Assembly (NCBI GenBank): GCA_964023205.1
Contig: OZ026842.1
Span: forward strand, 4,381,067-4,445,066
Source of the DNA: Lutraria lutraria
Lineage: Eukaryota; Mollusca; Bivalvia; Venerida; Mactridae
Direction: 5' to 3'
DNA length: 64,000 bases
Position 1 is the first letter of the stretch. Each line of letters opens with the position of its first letter. Below are positions 38,301 through 45,124 of this stretch, piece by piece. Below the pieces are notes generated by a model. The model was not told where the DNA came from and searched no databases. It saw only the letters and a program-made list of their open reading frames with translations. The translations under genes and the position numbers were made by a program.

Positions 38301-39392
38301 AAAACCCTGACAACGGTAAATTTTCAAAACTAAGATTTCTTTTCAAACTAAGAATAATTCCGTCTTAGTTTACGCTTAGAATAAATCTAAGATGAAAACT
38401 AAGAAATTTCTTATGTCTTTATCAAAATTTAAGATAAAGAAAATTCTTAACTCGGAAAACTGAGAACGTTTGTGAATACGGGCCCTGATGTGTTCCGAAA
38501 CAAGAGAATTAGCGGTAAAATTGCATCAGAGAAAGCGTTTTGCAAGTTAAATTTTATAGTAGGGGTGTATTTCATTAAATTAACTAATCCTCCGATTATT
38601 ATGTTGATAATTAAACAAAGAGCTAGTAAAGTAAACAAAATAAGACTGCGTTAAAATATCTTATCTTTTTGTGTCATAACGATTGATGGAGCATGCCGAT
38701 TTATAGTGAAACACCCCGATTTTACAATGGACTCGCATATGTGTACATCAAGATCACGTGACAAAATTATTGGCGGCAATAGCGTTTCGCAGGTTAAATT
38801 ATAGAAGGGGCTTCCTTAAATTCTCTTGAACAATTCTCCGCTAATATGTCTTTCAGTAATGATTAAAATAATTGATTAAAATATATTGTACATAGTAACA
38901 GAAAAAGTTCGATACAGTTTTAAAATGTGTACCTTTACGTGTAATTAATGTTTATAGGACAAATCGATCTATAGTGAAACACCCTGATTTCATAATAGAC
39001 AGCACAGTGAAATTGATACACTCAAGTCACGTGATACCGAATTACACAGAGTTAACCAATCACCGGACTGTTAACATATAGCTCTCAACCAATCGCCGTA
39101 CTCTTAACAGTTTTGCGCACTTGTACCCAGCTTTCGTATTGCATCTACCAGCATCTAGGGAACAAACGTAACCGAAAACAATACATAGGCTCGGAGCCTT
39201 AGCTCCAAGCCAAAAATAACAAAATCAGTGTCACTAATAGGATAAGAAAGTGGGACGCGCACTAACTAAATATATAACTTTTTACGACAGGAAATTTAAT
39301 TATATATAGAATTATATATCATATTACAAGATGAAGAGATTACCTGGAGTAATTTGGTAAATCAGAATAATGTAGAAGATTAGAGTCTCCAT
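10972..39392 (-). CDS. SRCR-EGF transmembrane receptor, complete gene (11 coding exons)
   Basis: Predicted single-pass cell-surface receptor of the scavenger/pattern-recognition type. Joining 11 exons gives 2049 nt, an open frame of 682 residues. Residues 1-16 are a hydrophobic signal peptide (starts METLIFYIILIY). SRCR domains lie at about 23-126, 130-241 and 245-352, two EGF modules at 353-434, a third at 435-485, a membrane helix at about 496-520, and a 162-residue tail with 12 tyrosines. Each SRCR domain is split by a phase-2 intron and bounded by phase-1 introns, and every junction matches in phase, which supports the model. The tail carries YxxL, YxxP and YxxM motifs typical of SH2-binding sites. 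SRCR binding of microbial or apoptotic ligands is known for the family; for this protein it is inference. Introns hold LINEs, an LTR and minisatellites. A truncated paralogue lies inverted downstream. Introns total about 26 kb. Confidence 0.88.
12351..12396 (-). CDS. Receptor exon 10: juxtamembrane segment
   Basis: 46 nt, phase 1 to phase 2. Encodes a short basic/Ser-rich segment ending RGTVNT. Acceptor ATCATTATTAG, donor GTAAGT directly after ACTGT. The paralogue at 3211-3254 is 2 nt shorter at exactly this junction. Confidence 0.8.
12460..12712 (+). mobile_element. tRNA-derived SINE, right arm copy
   Basis: Head CGTGATCCAGTCGTTAGTGC with B-box GGGTTCGAATCCC, body GTCGATTTTCCTTAACCTGT, tail GACATCGGCGTTAAACCCAC. 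In receptor intron 9, antisense to the gene. Confidence 0.85.
13416..13573. mobile_element. MITE, TACAGTCAAACCT family
   Basis: Starts TACGGTCAAACCTGCGATAG, ends AGGTTAGGCTGTA. In receptor intron 9. A degraded counterpart is visible near 1665-1800 in the inverted arm. Confidence 0.72.
13662..13943 (-). CDS. Receptor exon 9: third EGF module and transmembrane helix
   Basis: 282 nt, phase 1 to phase 1. Encodes a laminin-type EGF module (CEEEYYGYNC to WTGRRC), a Ser-rich stalk, and a helix of about 25 residues beginning MMIIII and ending VCVC, followed by the stop-transfer KYRK. Donor GTAGGT. Same length as the paralogous exon at 1290-1571. Confidence 0.9.
14391..14636 (-). CDS. Receptor exon 8: laminin-type EGF plus calcium-binding EGF
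   Basis: 246 nt, phase 1 to phase 1, the classical symmetrical EGF exon. The first module reads CEKGFYGPNCTMCNC through WEGDTC; the second starts DIDEC and ends GSYSCEC..HCEG, a calcium-binding EGF consensus. Acceptor TGACATTTCAG, donor GTACGA. The plus-strand paralogue has the same exon length at 654-899. Confidence 0.9.
15149..16234. mobile_element. Long-TIR foldback element flanked by TTAA
   Basis: Inverted ends AGACGTTTTCGGTAGTTCG, extending with interruptions for more than 150 bp, both flanked by TTAA (15145-15148 and 16235-16238). A TTAA duplication is typical of piggyBac-like elements, but the termini do not start CCC. A second element is nested at 15345-15793. Related fragments at 24425-24610, 36505-36640 and 44745-44850. 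Confidence 0.75.
15345..15793. mobile_element. Nested MITE with TTAGGGCTGTGG termini
   Basis: Perfect 12-bp inverted ends TTAGGGCTGTGG and CCACAGCCCTAA inside the foldback element. The interior repeats motifs such as ATTCGTGATTCG and AGTATCCGAGTACTCG. No clear target duplication was found. Confidence 0.65.
16829..18950 (+). mobile_element. Degenerate LINE with reverse transcriptase remnants
   Basis: 5'-truncated non-LTR retrotransposon, broken by frameshifts. Readable pieces: an RT segment at 16834-17154 (NAQFGFRKGRSIIDAIF, AFIDFSKSFDSI), the catalytic LLFADDMVIF near 17260, and the C-terminal zinc-knuckle region at 18090-18462 (CNICNSTDIEDDYHFVIMCP). Ends in a 3' UTR with AATAAAATTCTGTTCTGTTC, a pentamer tail. 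Opposite in orientation to the receptor, inside intron 7. Clade not determined; CR1/Jockey-like by eye. Confidence 0.85.
19080..21375 (+). repeat. Tandem duplication unit 1, split by LINE
   Basis: Left part 19080-19235 and right part 21017-21375 match, in order, 21735-22320. Markers: TTCTAGACGAA, CTAGTTTGG, CCGTTTGATTGGTTAATG, then AACAGTTGAAAAGTAAGTGG and TATAACGTTTCGTTATAGTC. Confidence 0.7.
19254..21016 (+). mobile_element. 5'-truncated LINE with intact 481-residue ORF
   Basis: ORF 19254-20699 begins inside the RT domain (GVKQGEPLSPLLFILFVNDM, then LLFADDTAIFAY) and continues to a zinc-knuckle end (CKLCNMNQVETEYHFLLVCP). An in-frame TAA lies just upstream of the first ATG, so the 5' part is missing, not spliced. 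The 3' end is ACTTGACTTGACT-type pentamers. Related to, but not the same copy as, 16829-18950. It sits in one unit of a tandem duplication. It has no stop or frameshift in the remaining ORF, so it is probably young. Confidence 0.88.
21735..22320 (+). repeat. Tandem duplication unit 2 (no LINE)
   Basis: Uninterrupted version of the unit: CATTTGATTGGCTAATGATG runs directly into GTCTGAATCTATTAATAGTT and on to TATAACGTTTTGTTATAGTT. Confidence 0.7.
22893..23074 (-). CDS. Receptor exon 7: second half of SRCR domain 3
   Basis: 182 nt, phase 2 to phase 1. Encodes VLGCMGHELHATEC followed by an extended segment and WIKLRCS. Acceptor TTAATTCCAG, donor GTAAGT. It is separated from exon 6 by a 5.2-kb intron that holds a solo LTR and a TIR element. 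Confidence 0.82.
23353..24040. mobile_element. Non-autonomous TIR transposon with 8-bp target duplication
   Basis: Terminal inverted repeats of about 39 bp with two mismatches, beginning CACAGGCTACCGGCGTGTGA. Perfect 8-bp direct repeat GTCAGGAT at 23345-23352 and 24041-24048. An 8-bp duplication is typical of hAT and P superfamilies. The only ORF inside (23692-23943) is short and unlike a transposase. Confidence 0.88.
24425..24610 (+). mobile_element. Fragment of the TTAA foldback family
   Basis: Matches the left end of 15149-16234 (TTTTAAAGACGTTTTCGG), continuing to GAGTTATCTGCCCTT. One end only. Confidence 0.75.
24640..24868 (+). mobile_element. LINE 3' end fragment
   Basis: About 230 bp ending AATAAAATTATGTTCTGTCC, matching the 3' tail of the LINE at 16829-18950. 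No coding sequence. Confidence 0.65.
24870..25670. other. Intronic stretch without recognised features
   Basis: AT-rich part of receptor intron 6. No exon or transposon termini seen. Confidence 0.5.
26212..27411. mobile_element. Solo LTR of a retrotransposon, 1200 bp
   Basis: Starts TGTAACG and ends CGTTACA (7-bp inverted ends with TG..CA), flanked by a 4-bp direct repeat CAAG at 26208-26211 and 27412-27415. Removing it restores the typical host repeat text AAATCAAGTGACCCCCG. A TATAAAAG box lies at 26598-26605, and a downstream block (from 26641 and again from 26920) is an imperfect duplication with the shared GAATCTAGATCATAATTA. No internal retrotransposon genes remain. Superfamily inferred as Ty3-like from the 4-bp duplication only. 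Confidence 0.85.
26598..26605 (+). promoter_or_regulatory. TATA box of the solo LTR
   Basis: TATAAAAG about 390 bp inside the LTR, in a sensible place for the U3/R boundary if the element reads left to right. Function today is unknown; it sits in receptor intron 6, antisense to the gene. Confidence 0.5.
28239..28389 (-). CDS. Receptor exon 6: first half of SRCR domain 3
   Basis: 151 nt, phase 1 to phase 2. Encodes FRLLRVYEDVYEGIVQ, GDWMVIDLAP and TATVLCKTFGI. This SRCR half is the most diverged: the WGTVC box reads WMVID, without the cysteine. Acceptor TCTTACAG, donor GTATTC. Confidence 0.8.
28868..29267. mobile_element. MITE with TTTAAAG(A/G)GG-type termini
   Basis: Inverted ends AGGTATGCCCTGGAATTGA and (reverse) GGGGCATGCCCTGGAACTGA. 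About 400 bp, no gene. Lies 70 bp before the transposase fragment. Confidence 0.6.
29337..29532 (+). pseudogene. Transposase fragment, mariner/IS630-like
   Basis: Open stretch VLRRNLVKALLCKRPGVD, then DFDRVILHQENAQPHTAGIT and LEASVLRFETVEH, ending at TGA. The HQ(D/E)NAxPHTA box holds a catalytic acidic residue in DDE transposases of the Tc1/mariner group; here Glu replaces the usual Asp. No terminal repeats assigned. In receptor intron 5. Confidence 0.65.
29535..30480. other. Intronic stretch without recognised features
   Basis: Part of receptor intron 5 between the transposase fragment and the 54-bp array. Short ORFs on both strands have no domain and are treated as chance. Confidence 0.5.
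30486..31505 (-). repeat. 54-bp minisatellite, about 19 copies
   Basis: Tandem array in receptor intron 5. Units of 54 bp contain GGCTGGATTACACGCAATGG and vary at a few sites (GGTCCC/GATCCC, GAAGTTC/GACGTTC, AAACGT/AAAGGT). Because 54 is divisible by three, the minus strand is open for 339 codons as an 18-residue repeat (LLRTSLGPLRVIQPIMIN type). No start context or domain supports a real protein. Confidence 0.93.
31742..31920 (-). CDS. Receptor exon 5: second half of SRCR domain 2
   Basis: 179 nt, phase 2 to phase 1. Encodes WLDIDKINCSGSETNLDQC and ends RAVHCV. Acceptor TTTTCATTAG, donor GTAAGT. Matches the C-terminal SRCR pattern of a CxGxE..L..C segment followed by a final cysteine. Confidence 0.88.
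32269..32434 (-). CDS. Receptor exon 4: first half of SRCR domain 2
   Basis: 166 nt, phase 1 to phase 2. Encodes TLRLVDGDG, then VNIFMYDSWGLLCGY and TVDTVICRTLGYQ, a clear SRCR N-terminal half with the C1 cysteine present. Acceptor TTATTACAG, donor GTAAGC. The correct frame contains no internal stop. Confidence 0.86.
32814..32971 (-). CDS. Receptor exon 3: second half of SRCR domain 1
   Basis: 158 nt, phase 2 to phase 1. Encodes RPLLRSLSCVGNETSIEEC and ends GVHCF, the usual SRCR cysteine pattern. Two AG acceptors are possible; only the upstream one (AAATAG, exon begins at 32971) keeps the reading frame with exon 2, the nearer ACAG at 32965 breaks it. The donor is GTGAGT. Confidence 0.83.
33167..33338 (-). 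CDS. Receptor exon 2: first half of SRCR domain 1
   Basis: 172 nt, phase 1 to phase 2. Encodes the SRCR start (ATDVRLSHG), the EGAIEVLVNDTWGPVLRHG strand region and the TAKTVCKLLGHG helix motif. The cysteine normally following WGTV is replaced (WGPVL), as in group A SRCR domains. The acceptor is TTGCAG at 33339-33344; the donor is GTATTT. Confidence 0.85.
33340..35040. other. Intron 1, left part, no exon seen
   Basis: Contains a perfect short palindrome AAGGTCACCTGAGGTGACCT at 33950-33971 and a foldback around 34720-34825 (TATTTTGAATTTTATG and CATAAAATTCAAAATA). Nothing coding. Confidence 0.5.
35050..35180 (-). repeat. Dispersed repeat shared with 60-260
   Basis: Reverse complement of the block at 60-260 (AAGTCGGTATCAAAGAAAAT, AAGATACGCGTCATCATC). 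Abuts the MITE at 35198. Confidence 0.6.
35198..35550. mobile_element. 353-bp MITE with TTAAAGGGGCATACC termini
   Basis: Inverted ends TTAAAGGGGCATACC and GGTATGCCCCTTTAA, continuing TACAACT on both sides. Likely related to 28868-29267. In receptor intron 1. Confidence 0.72.
35815..36040. repeat. 33-bp minisatellite ending in a perfect hairpin
   Basis: About five and a half direct 33-bp units (core TATTCTAGGGATGTCAAAAT) in receptor intron 1. The last unit is followed by an inverted copy: arms 35960-35997 and 36003-36040 are exact reverse complements (38 bp) around a 5-nt loop. Both strands are open frames because the period is a multiple of three. Confidence 0.92.
36505..36640 (-). mobile_element. 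Fragment of the TTAA foldback family
   Basis: Contains the GGGGCAGATAAC and CCCCAATTTTTTCGCTTAA segments of the family; terminal AGACGTTTTCGG sequence is absent. In receptor intron 1. Confidence 0.65.
37387..38484. mobile_element. 1.1-kb foldback element, GGCCCGTATTCACAAAC ends
   Basis: Perfect 17-bp inverted ends at 37387-37403 and 38468-38484, followed on both sides by about 200 bp rich in CTTAG/CTAAG motifs that can pair imperfectly. No coding capacity. In receptor intron 1. Confidence 0.78.
39344..39392 (-). CDS. Receptor exon 1: start codon and signal peptide
   Basis: Coding part of the first coding exon. The ATG at 39392 opens 16 codons rich in Ile, Leu and Tyr, ending in phase 1 at a GTAATC donor (39343). 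A TTTTTTACAG acceptor stands just upstream of the ATG (exon would begin at 39399), so a separate 5' UTR exon should lie further right. The split codon joins exon 2 to give a Val that starts the mature N-terminus region. No other upstream exon is needed because the SRCR domain begins right after the signal peptide. Confidence 0.75.
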
Positions 39393-39504
39393 TGTCGACC
39401 TGTAAAAAACATTATATTTAGAGATATTTAGTTAACTTAACATGTCATTGTGTTCCGTGTAATTCAATATATAATAAGATGTATCTACTATCTACATCGG
39501 GCAA

Positions 39505-39850
39505 AACGGAGAAGGCCACGACCGTGGTCTAGCTAGGTTCGAATTCCATCGCGGCAGGTCATACCCTTCTAAGCAAATTTGAAAAAAGTCGATTTTCCTT
39601 CATATGTGGAAAAGTTGCCGGTTCCGTATGAAAGGGTAAGTCAGTACTTGCTATAATACAGAACAGAACAGAATTTTATTCAGTAACGTATACACAAAGT
39701 ATCATGAAAATAACAATGGGAAATAGATACAAACGATTTCATTAAGAAAAAAAAATATAATACAGTCCAGGTAAGCTGGTTAAGTGAACCGACTGCCGTA
39801 TATAACTGATATATCGTTGAAAGGGGGCGTTAAGTCCACTTGAAATACAT
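39505..39850 (+). mobile_element. tRNA-derived SINE carrying a LINE insertion
   Basis: Same family: GACCGTGGTCTAGCTAGGTT, body GTCGATTTTCCTTCATATGT, tail GGGGGCGTTAAGTCCACTTG. Interrupted at 39662-39755. It lies 100 bp upstream of receptor coding exon 1. Confidence 0.82.
39662..39755 (-). mobile_element. 94-bp LINE 3' fragment inserted in a SINE
   Basis: Reverse complement of the LINE 3' end at about 18840-18945 (CAGAACAGAATTTTATT). Flanked by a 10-bp target duplication TATAATACAG (39652-39661, 39756-39765). Confidence 0.85.
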
Positions 39851-40144
39851 TATGGAGAGAATGAATGTGAGGCTGTTGTTTTCTTATCAAATGACGCATA
39901 ATCGAGTTATTCGAATATTTTTTTTTTAATTTTTACCATCATGCAAAAAAACCGGCTAACATTTTAACCAATTTTTCTATGATATCATATACTGAATCAA
40001 TGGCCATGTTTTATGTTGGTCCGGTCTAGGTTTGATGGTTCCGATGCCGATGGATGCCAATATAAAGGCAGATATACCAATACAACACAGAATAACGGAG
40101 GTCACTTTCATGTCAATTGTGTAATAGGAGGAGGAAGGAAAATA

Positions 40145-40222
40145 ATGTTTCCGATGCGGTGCTGGAACTCTCGGCCTCCTTCTTGCAAGTCAGATGTTCT
40201 ACCAACTGAGCTAATTTGACTG
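40145..40222 (-). repeat. tRNA-Ala(TGC)-like repeat unit
   Basis: Degraded copy: CTTCTTGCAAGTCAGATGTT followed by CTACCAACTGAGCTAATTTG. First of four such units between 40.1 and 41.5 kb. Confidence 0.55.
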
Positions 40223-40414
40223 GTTAATATCACAGCCAATTTATTTCAACAAATAAGTATTACTATGTACCATACGGATGTATTCCTCCTTCCTAAACGT
40301 AATTAATCGAGACAATCACTCTTTTCAGCTTGCTCTATAGACTAACACGGCATTAGCTTTTCCAAAGCTAGTCTCGCACCAAATCAAAGCAACACGTGTT
40401 ATAGGAGGAAGAAA

Positions 40415-40485
40415 ATTTAACCACTCGAACCCACGACCTCCTGCTTGCAAGTCAGATGGTCTACCAACTTAGCTAATCGGGCTGA
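40415..40485 (-). repeat. tRNA-Ala(TGC)-like repeat unit
   Basis: CTCGAACCCACGACCTCCTG, TTGCAAGTCAGATGG and CCAACTTAGCTAATCGGGCT on the plus strand. Confidence 0.55.
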
Positions 40486-40529
40486 TGAATATTCCAGCCA
40501 ATTTCTAAATACAGTATACCACACCGATA

Positions 40530-40567
40530 CATAAGTCAGATGCTCTACCATCTGAGCTAACCGGGCC
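40530..40567 (-). repeat. tRNA-Ala(TGC)-like repeat, truncated
   Basis: Only the D-arm half remains: AAGTCAGATGCTCTACCATC, TGAGCTAACCGGGCC. Confidence 0.5.
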
Positions 40568-40589
40568 GTTTAGTGTTTAAAAGCTTTAA

Positions 40590-40721
40590 GAAAATCCACA
40601 GTTCTTCGTTACTCGTCATTAATCATTTAGTACAAAATGACCTCGTAATAAAAGCCATTGGTTAACGAAGGCCAACTTTTGTCTTTCCCACAGATAGCCT
40701 TTGTTCACAGGTTTGACTGTA
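40590..40721. mobile_element. MITE, TACAGTCAAACCT family (partial)
   Basis: Contains the family internal text ATGACCTCGTAATAAAAGCC and ends AGGTTTGACTGTA. The left terminus is not clear. Confidence 0.6.
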
Positions 40722-41029
40722 TGTCTATGTCTATCTAATATAATCCTGTATGCTGTAAAACACTACATGTATTATCACCGCTAAGATCCTTAGATTATTT
40801 TGCTTTATGTTTAGAATATCAAGTTACATTTACACATAAAAGATTAAAATACAACGTTTGTAAACACTCAGTTATGATCGTACAAAACATCTCCATTTGT
40901 ATGCACAAATATATAATGGAAATATCATCGCTTGAAATTATTTTCCTTTTATATTCACAGTTGTGCAATGACATGTTTTACTAGGGTGTAGTGCAATAAT
41001 TTGTTCGCAAAAGTCGTATAAAATGTAAA

Positions 41030-41275
41030 ACAAAGGACATGGGTAAACATATGAAGAAAATTTAACCAACAAGTACATCCGTATTTTTTTCACACAATAC
41101 AGTTCAATATCTCTACTTTATGGAATGAACAATAACTAAGGAAAAAAGAGAGTCCCAAGACCACTTTTTGGCGCCGAAAGTATGGTGGAGTGCATGGGCC
41201 AGAATCACATATATCAATTTCATATGTATATTTTTTCAACATGTTTTGAAAAGTTTTCTATTCAGCCTTCATTTC
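41030..41275 (-). repeat. Dispersed repeat, copy 2 (inverted to copy 1)
   Basis: Reverse complement of 8450-8740 (GGACATGGGTAAACATATGA, TTTATGGAATGAACAATAAC, GGCGCCGAAAGTATGGTGGA). The ORF at 41182 is inside it and is not a gene. Confidence 0.75.
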
Positions 41276-41389
41276 GCTCGGAACAACACCGACTTTGTAC
41301 GTGTACAATATATGTGAATGTTTTAACTGCTCGGTATGTAGAAAACACGTTTGTAAATCCATATGAGTATAATGGGTGCAGGAAAACCA

Positions 41390-41452
41390 TGTACCCGAAA
41401 CGGGGCTCGAGCCCGCGACTTCCTGCTTGCAAGTCATTAGCTAATCGGGCTA
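41390..41452 (-). repeat. tRNA-Ala(TGC)-like repeat, internally deleted
   Basis: CGGGGCTCGAGCCCGCGACT and CTGCTTGCAAGTCATTAGCT; the segment between anticodon stem and D-stem is missing about 15 bp. Confidence 0.5.
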
Positions 41453-42439
41453 TTTAGTATCACAGTAAATTTAATTATACAAATACTATAAAAATACAGC
41501 TACAATTGAATTTTTTTCATACTTTTTTAATTAAAAATGTAGTACTTTTAAACTTTAAGCTGAACACATACGCCAAAATCAATAATACCATTTCAATCTT
41601 AATAATTAACTTTATGTAACGTATATCGACTTAGATAACGAATCATTCACTTCAACAAAAACTGTCGATCAACATAAACTAAGTTTTAATTAAAATACGT
41701 CTCTCCATAATGTTTTAGTTCAACACATCTCCCTAAACTCTAATGTTAATGATTCATTTAGTTGAAATTCAGTTGAAATTTATTCTAAAATAAGTCTATA
41801 AACAAAAAAGGCTGATATTCACAGTAACAAATTGACTAACCTGAATCAACGACCGATCCTGTGTGTAACTGACTTGTAAAATCAGTAAGTTAAATCTCTC
41901 AGGCGTAGGAAAGGCGTGTCTTCATATGTTCATATAAATAGCTTCCTAAAACAGGATTGTATTTTGATACTTACTTTGAAAACTAATCGACATTTGTTCA
42001 TGGAAGAGAATGACCTGCCGCTACCAAGATTTTAACTCGGTTCGCCAGGTTTCAAGTCAAGCGCATTTATAACCACTGGCCCATTTCTAATTCTTGAGGT
42101 AACGATTGCAATTTTTTGGTTCAATGAAAACTTTTCAAACCTTTGTTTCTAAACCTTTGTATTTCTATGGTATACTATTTGAAATAAATATTTTTCAACT
42201 AACCCTTTGTTTCTAAATGATAAGCGGGACGATGCCATTATTTAGAAGCACGTTGCGTACTTGACTCAGTAGTTAGCGTCAAGACAGAGCCTAGATACGA
42301 TCCCACTACATTTAGTTCAGTAGCCCAGCGCGTTAGCACTAGACTACCTATACCCCCTATATAAGAGTCATGGTTTACGTTTTGTTCAAATATTTACTTC
42401 AAGATGTATACCTCGGATACATTGTCAAATCTTAATCCG

Positions 42440-42595
42440 TTTGTGATCATCTCCGAATATAGTCTATTCTATGAATAGAGGTATTTCTTTTAAAAACCGA
42501 CATTTAATCGTTTAGAACCAAAATGACATCGAAATAAAGGCCACACTTTGTTTTTCCCAGGAGTGGCCATTGGTAAACAGGTTCGACTGAGTGTA
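42440..42595. mobile_element. MITE, TACAGTCAAACCT family (degraded)
   Basis: Internal family text GTGATCATCTCCGAATATAG and AAATGACATCGAAATAAAGG, ending AGGTTCGACTGAGT. Confidence 0.55.
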
Positions 42596-43131
42596 CGAGT
42601 TTCAATAGAATCCTATATGCAGTTATTTGATTTGCGTTTGATATATCAAGTTACTTTAAACTGCAACTTTATAAACACTCGGTTAACTTATGTTCGTATT
42701 CAACCGACAGCTTTAACATAATACAATAATAACAAGTTATATATTTGTACGGCGCAAAATCGCATCCGGCAATTCAATACTAGAATGTGGCCTATGTAAC
42801 ATTTTTTATCAGGATGTGCGAAGTTTCAGATCAAATGAATTTGTTATTTTGACTTAACTGATCCCGAAACTAAAGTGATCATCTACTCCATCAAAAATAC
42901 AAGCCGTTGATGTTTCATGAATCTCATGAATCTAGTCATATGGTTCTACAGTTCACGAGGTACTACTCTACATGTAGTCCCTGCTTCCACCCTAAAATTA
43001 AAATCAGGGGAAACAATCACCTCGATGTATCAGACGTTGCAATATCTGCTGGAATGCATTTAAAATATTTCAATAAAGTTTCCAAAAATAATATACTCCG
43101 TTGTCTGAGGGTACGTAGTCGTAAAAACCTG

Positions 43132-43250
43132 GTATAACGGTCCCAAACATAGATTTTCAACTGTAAGGTATAACGGTCCCAAACATAGATTTTCAAATGT
43201 AAAGTGACCATCTATATCGAACCATAAAGTGACCGTCTATGTCGAACCAA
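43132..43250. repeat. Short tandem duplications
   Basis: Two copies of GGTATAACGGTCCCAAACAT about 35 bp apart, then two copies of a 28-bp unit with AAGTGACC(A/G)TCTAT. Confidence 0.8.
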
Positions 43251-44439
43251 TTAAGTCATCATTTCTCACCTGAACGGACATCTTTTGTATTGAGCTCCGA
43301 AATCGATATTTAATTAATGACAATTGCGTAAACAAGTCAGTGTCCACGCTCGCGATTATAAAATTAGTCTGTGTGAATATGTTTATAATGTTCTGTATAT
43401 TTGCGACATGTTGCTAAAATAAATACATCGAAACGTATAAATACCGTGTTCCGTATCTTATAACACGATTAAATGATTATTACAACACACCGACGATCGC
43501 TCCAAAATGTAATAAACACAGCGAATTTCGAATTTATACATCGAAGTTCATTTAGATCGAACAATTTTTCCTAAGTCCTTTGATATAAAGAGTTTCGGCT
43601 GCATTTTCAAGAGCACGACCATTCGGGCTACCAAATAGCAAGATGCACTAGACTGGACCAGTAAGCTATTGATTGTCGTTCGGACCTGCCTTAATGTCGA
43701 ACCCTGTCGTCACAGTGTAAATACTAAACTAGTTCTCGATGTAGCGCACCAGGCAGAGTCAAATTCTCAGTCAAATGAAACCACTTTTATTGAAATATTG
43801 ACACGTTTCTAGTAATTTATAGGTGATTGACATTGACGAGACGACAACGATATGAAACAGCTACTAGTATTCGGTGAATGTCACGTGATCATTGAGACTA
43901 TTAGTGAGTCCGATTAACAACTTGAATAATACACAGTCTGTAAGTACACATGAACACCACTTAAAAAGTAGTTTTGCTTCATCCTCAGTAATATAACACA
44001 ATGCTTGATAGTGTACTAAATTCAACGCCATGTTTGTTTCCTATAGTAGGATTGGATTCGGTTCGTTTATTGACAGATGGGCAGATTCATTCCCGTCGTT
44101 GTTTATCGAGCTCGCTTCATTCTTAGACTATAAATAGCGACTGCGTCATCAAGCTAACACTAGTTGGTGTGAGTAACACGTGACCTCGCTCTATTTCTGT
44201 TTTGTTTATATCACGGGCACTGTCAGTAATTTGCTTCGGTGCAAGAAGTTGCGATTTTGCATTGCCACTTAAAAATAAGCATTCCATAGTGTACGGCGAC
44301 TTCCGTCGCCGTGCAATAATAATATCTTTATTTATAGAAGGTGTACGCATTAAGTAAAGTATACAAAACATCTGACTTATTTTCAATGTGGCCTTCTGGA
44401 AACATTCAAAAATACATATTTTAATCAATAAATGAATGT

Positions 44440-44535
44440 TAGATTGAGTAAGAATAAATACATGAATAAATGAATGGATGTGTGAATAAATGAATGAACG
44501 GGTCGACGAATGAACGATCGAACGAATGATGGCAT
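44440..44535 (+). repeat. Degenerate AATG/AACG microsatellite
   Basis: Runs of GAATAAATGAATGGATGTG and GAATGAACGATCGAACGAAT. Confidence 0.8.
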
Positions 44536-44744
44536 TGATACAAACAATTTAGTAAAGAAATTGCAGACATACCCGACAAACACTGCTTGATTGATCAATA
44601 ATTACATAAATTGTTTATTAGAATAAGTAACAATGTTGAGTAAATAATCTAAAAACATTAAAACCCAGAACATAGGTATGAAAATATATAATTAGATTAT
44701 GGAAATTGCATGCTAAGAATAAATTCACGTAAATTGTTTTTGCT

Positions 44745-44850
44745 CACTTTAGCTCGTTTCAAGGGCAGATAACTCATACATAAATCTCAAATACCATGGT
44801 TTTACTTTTGATTAATGCTTTTTATTTTATTCTTGGTAAAAAAACAAAAA
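44745..44850 (+). mobile_element. Fragment of the TTAA foldback family
   Basis: Shares CAAGGGCAGATAACTCATAC and AAATACCATGGTTTTACTTT with 16010-16090 in reverse orientation. Internal fragment only. Confidence 0.6.
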
Positions 44851-45124
44851 TTCATGTAATTCCATTTAAAGCCCCATAAGCTTTTTGCTATAAAAAATAA
44901 ATGCAAAAATCAAACAATTGCTGATATTATCCCAAGAAAATTATTACCGACGAAACAAGCCATTTTTAGAATTTTCTTATAAAAACACTCATTTCACTGT
45001 GATTTTTGCTTTTGTAAACTTGAAATATGTAGAGCGCGTGACGTCATTTTACTACGTGTGCATAGCATGACTGCGGGAAAACTGAGGTGTTCTATAAATA
45101 GTATTTATTTCAATGATATTGAAA

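Larger units (their letters stand above)
41460..45120. other. Intergenic stretch, repeats only
   Basis: No host exon recognised. Holds a degraded MITE, short tandem duplications and an AATG microsatellite; 42010-42090 looks like a worn SINE head on the minus strand. The minus ORF at 44123-44428 shows no domain. Confidence 0.5.

Noticed and set aside
44123..44428. 101-residue minus-strand ORF as a gene
   Set aside because: No recognisable domain or homologous pattern; composition as expected by chance.
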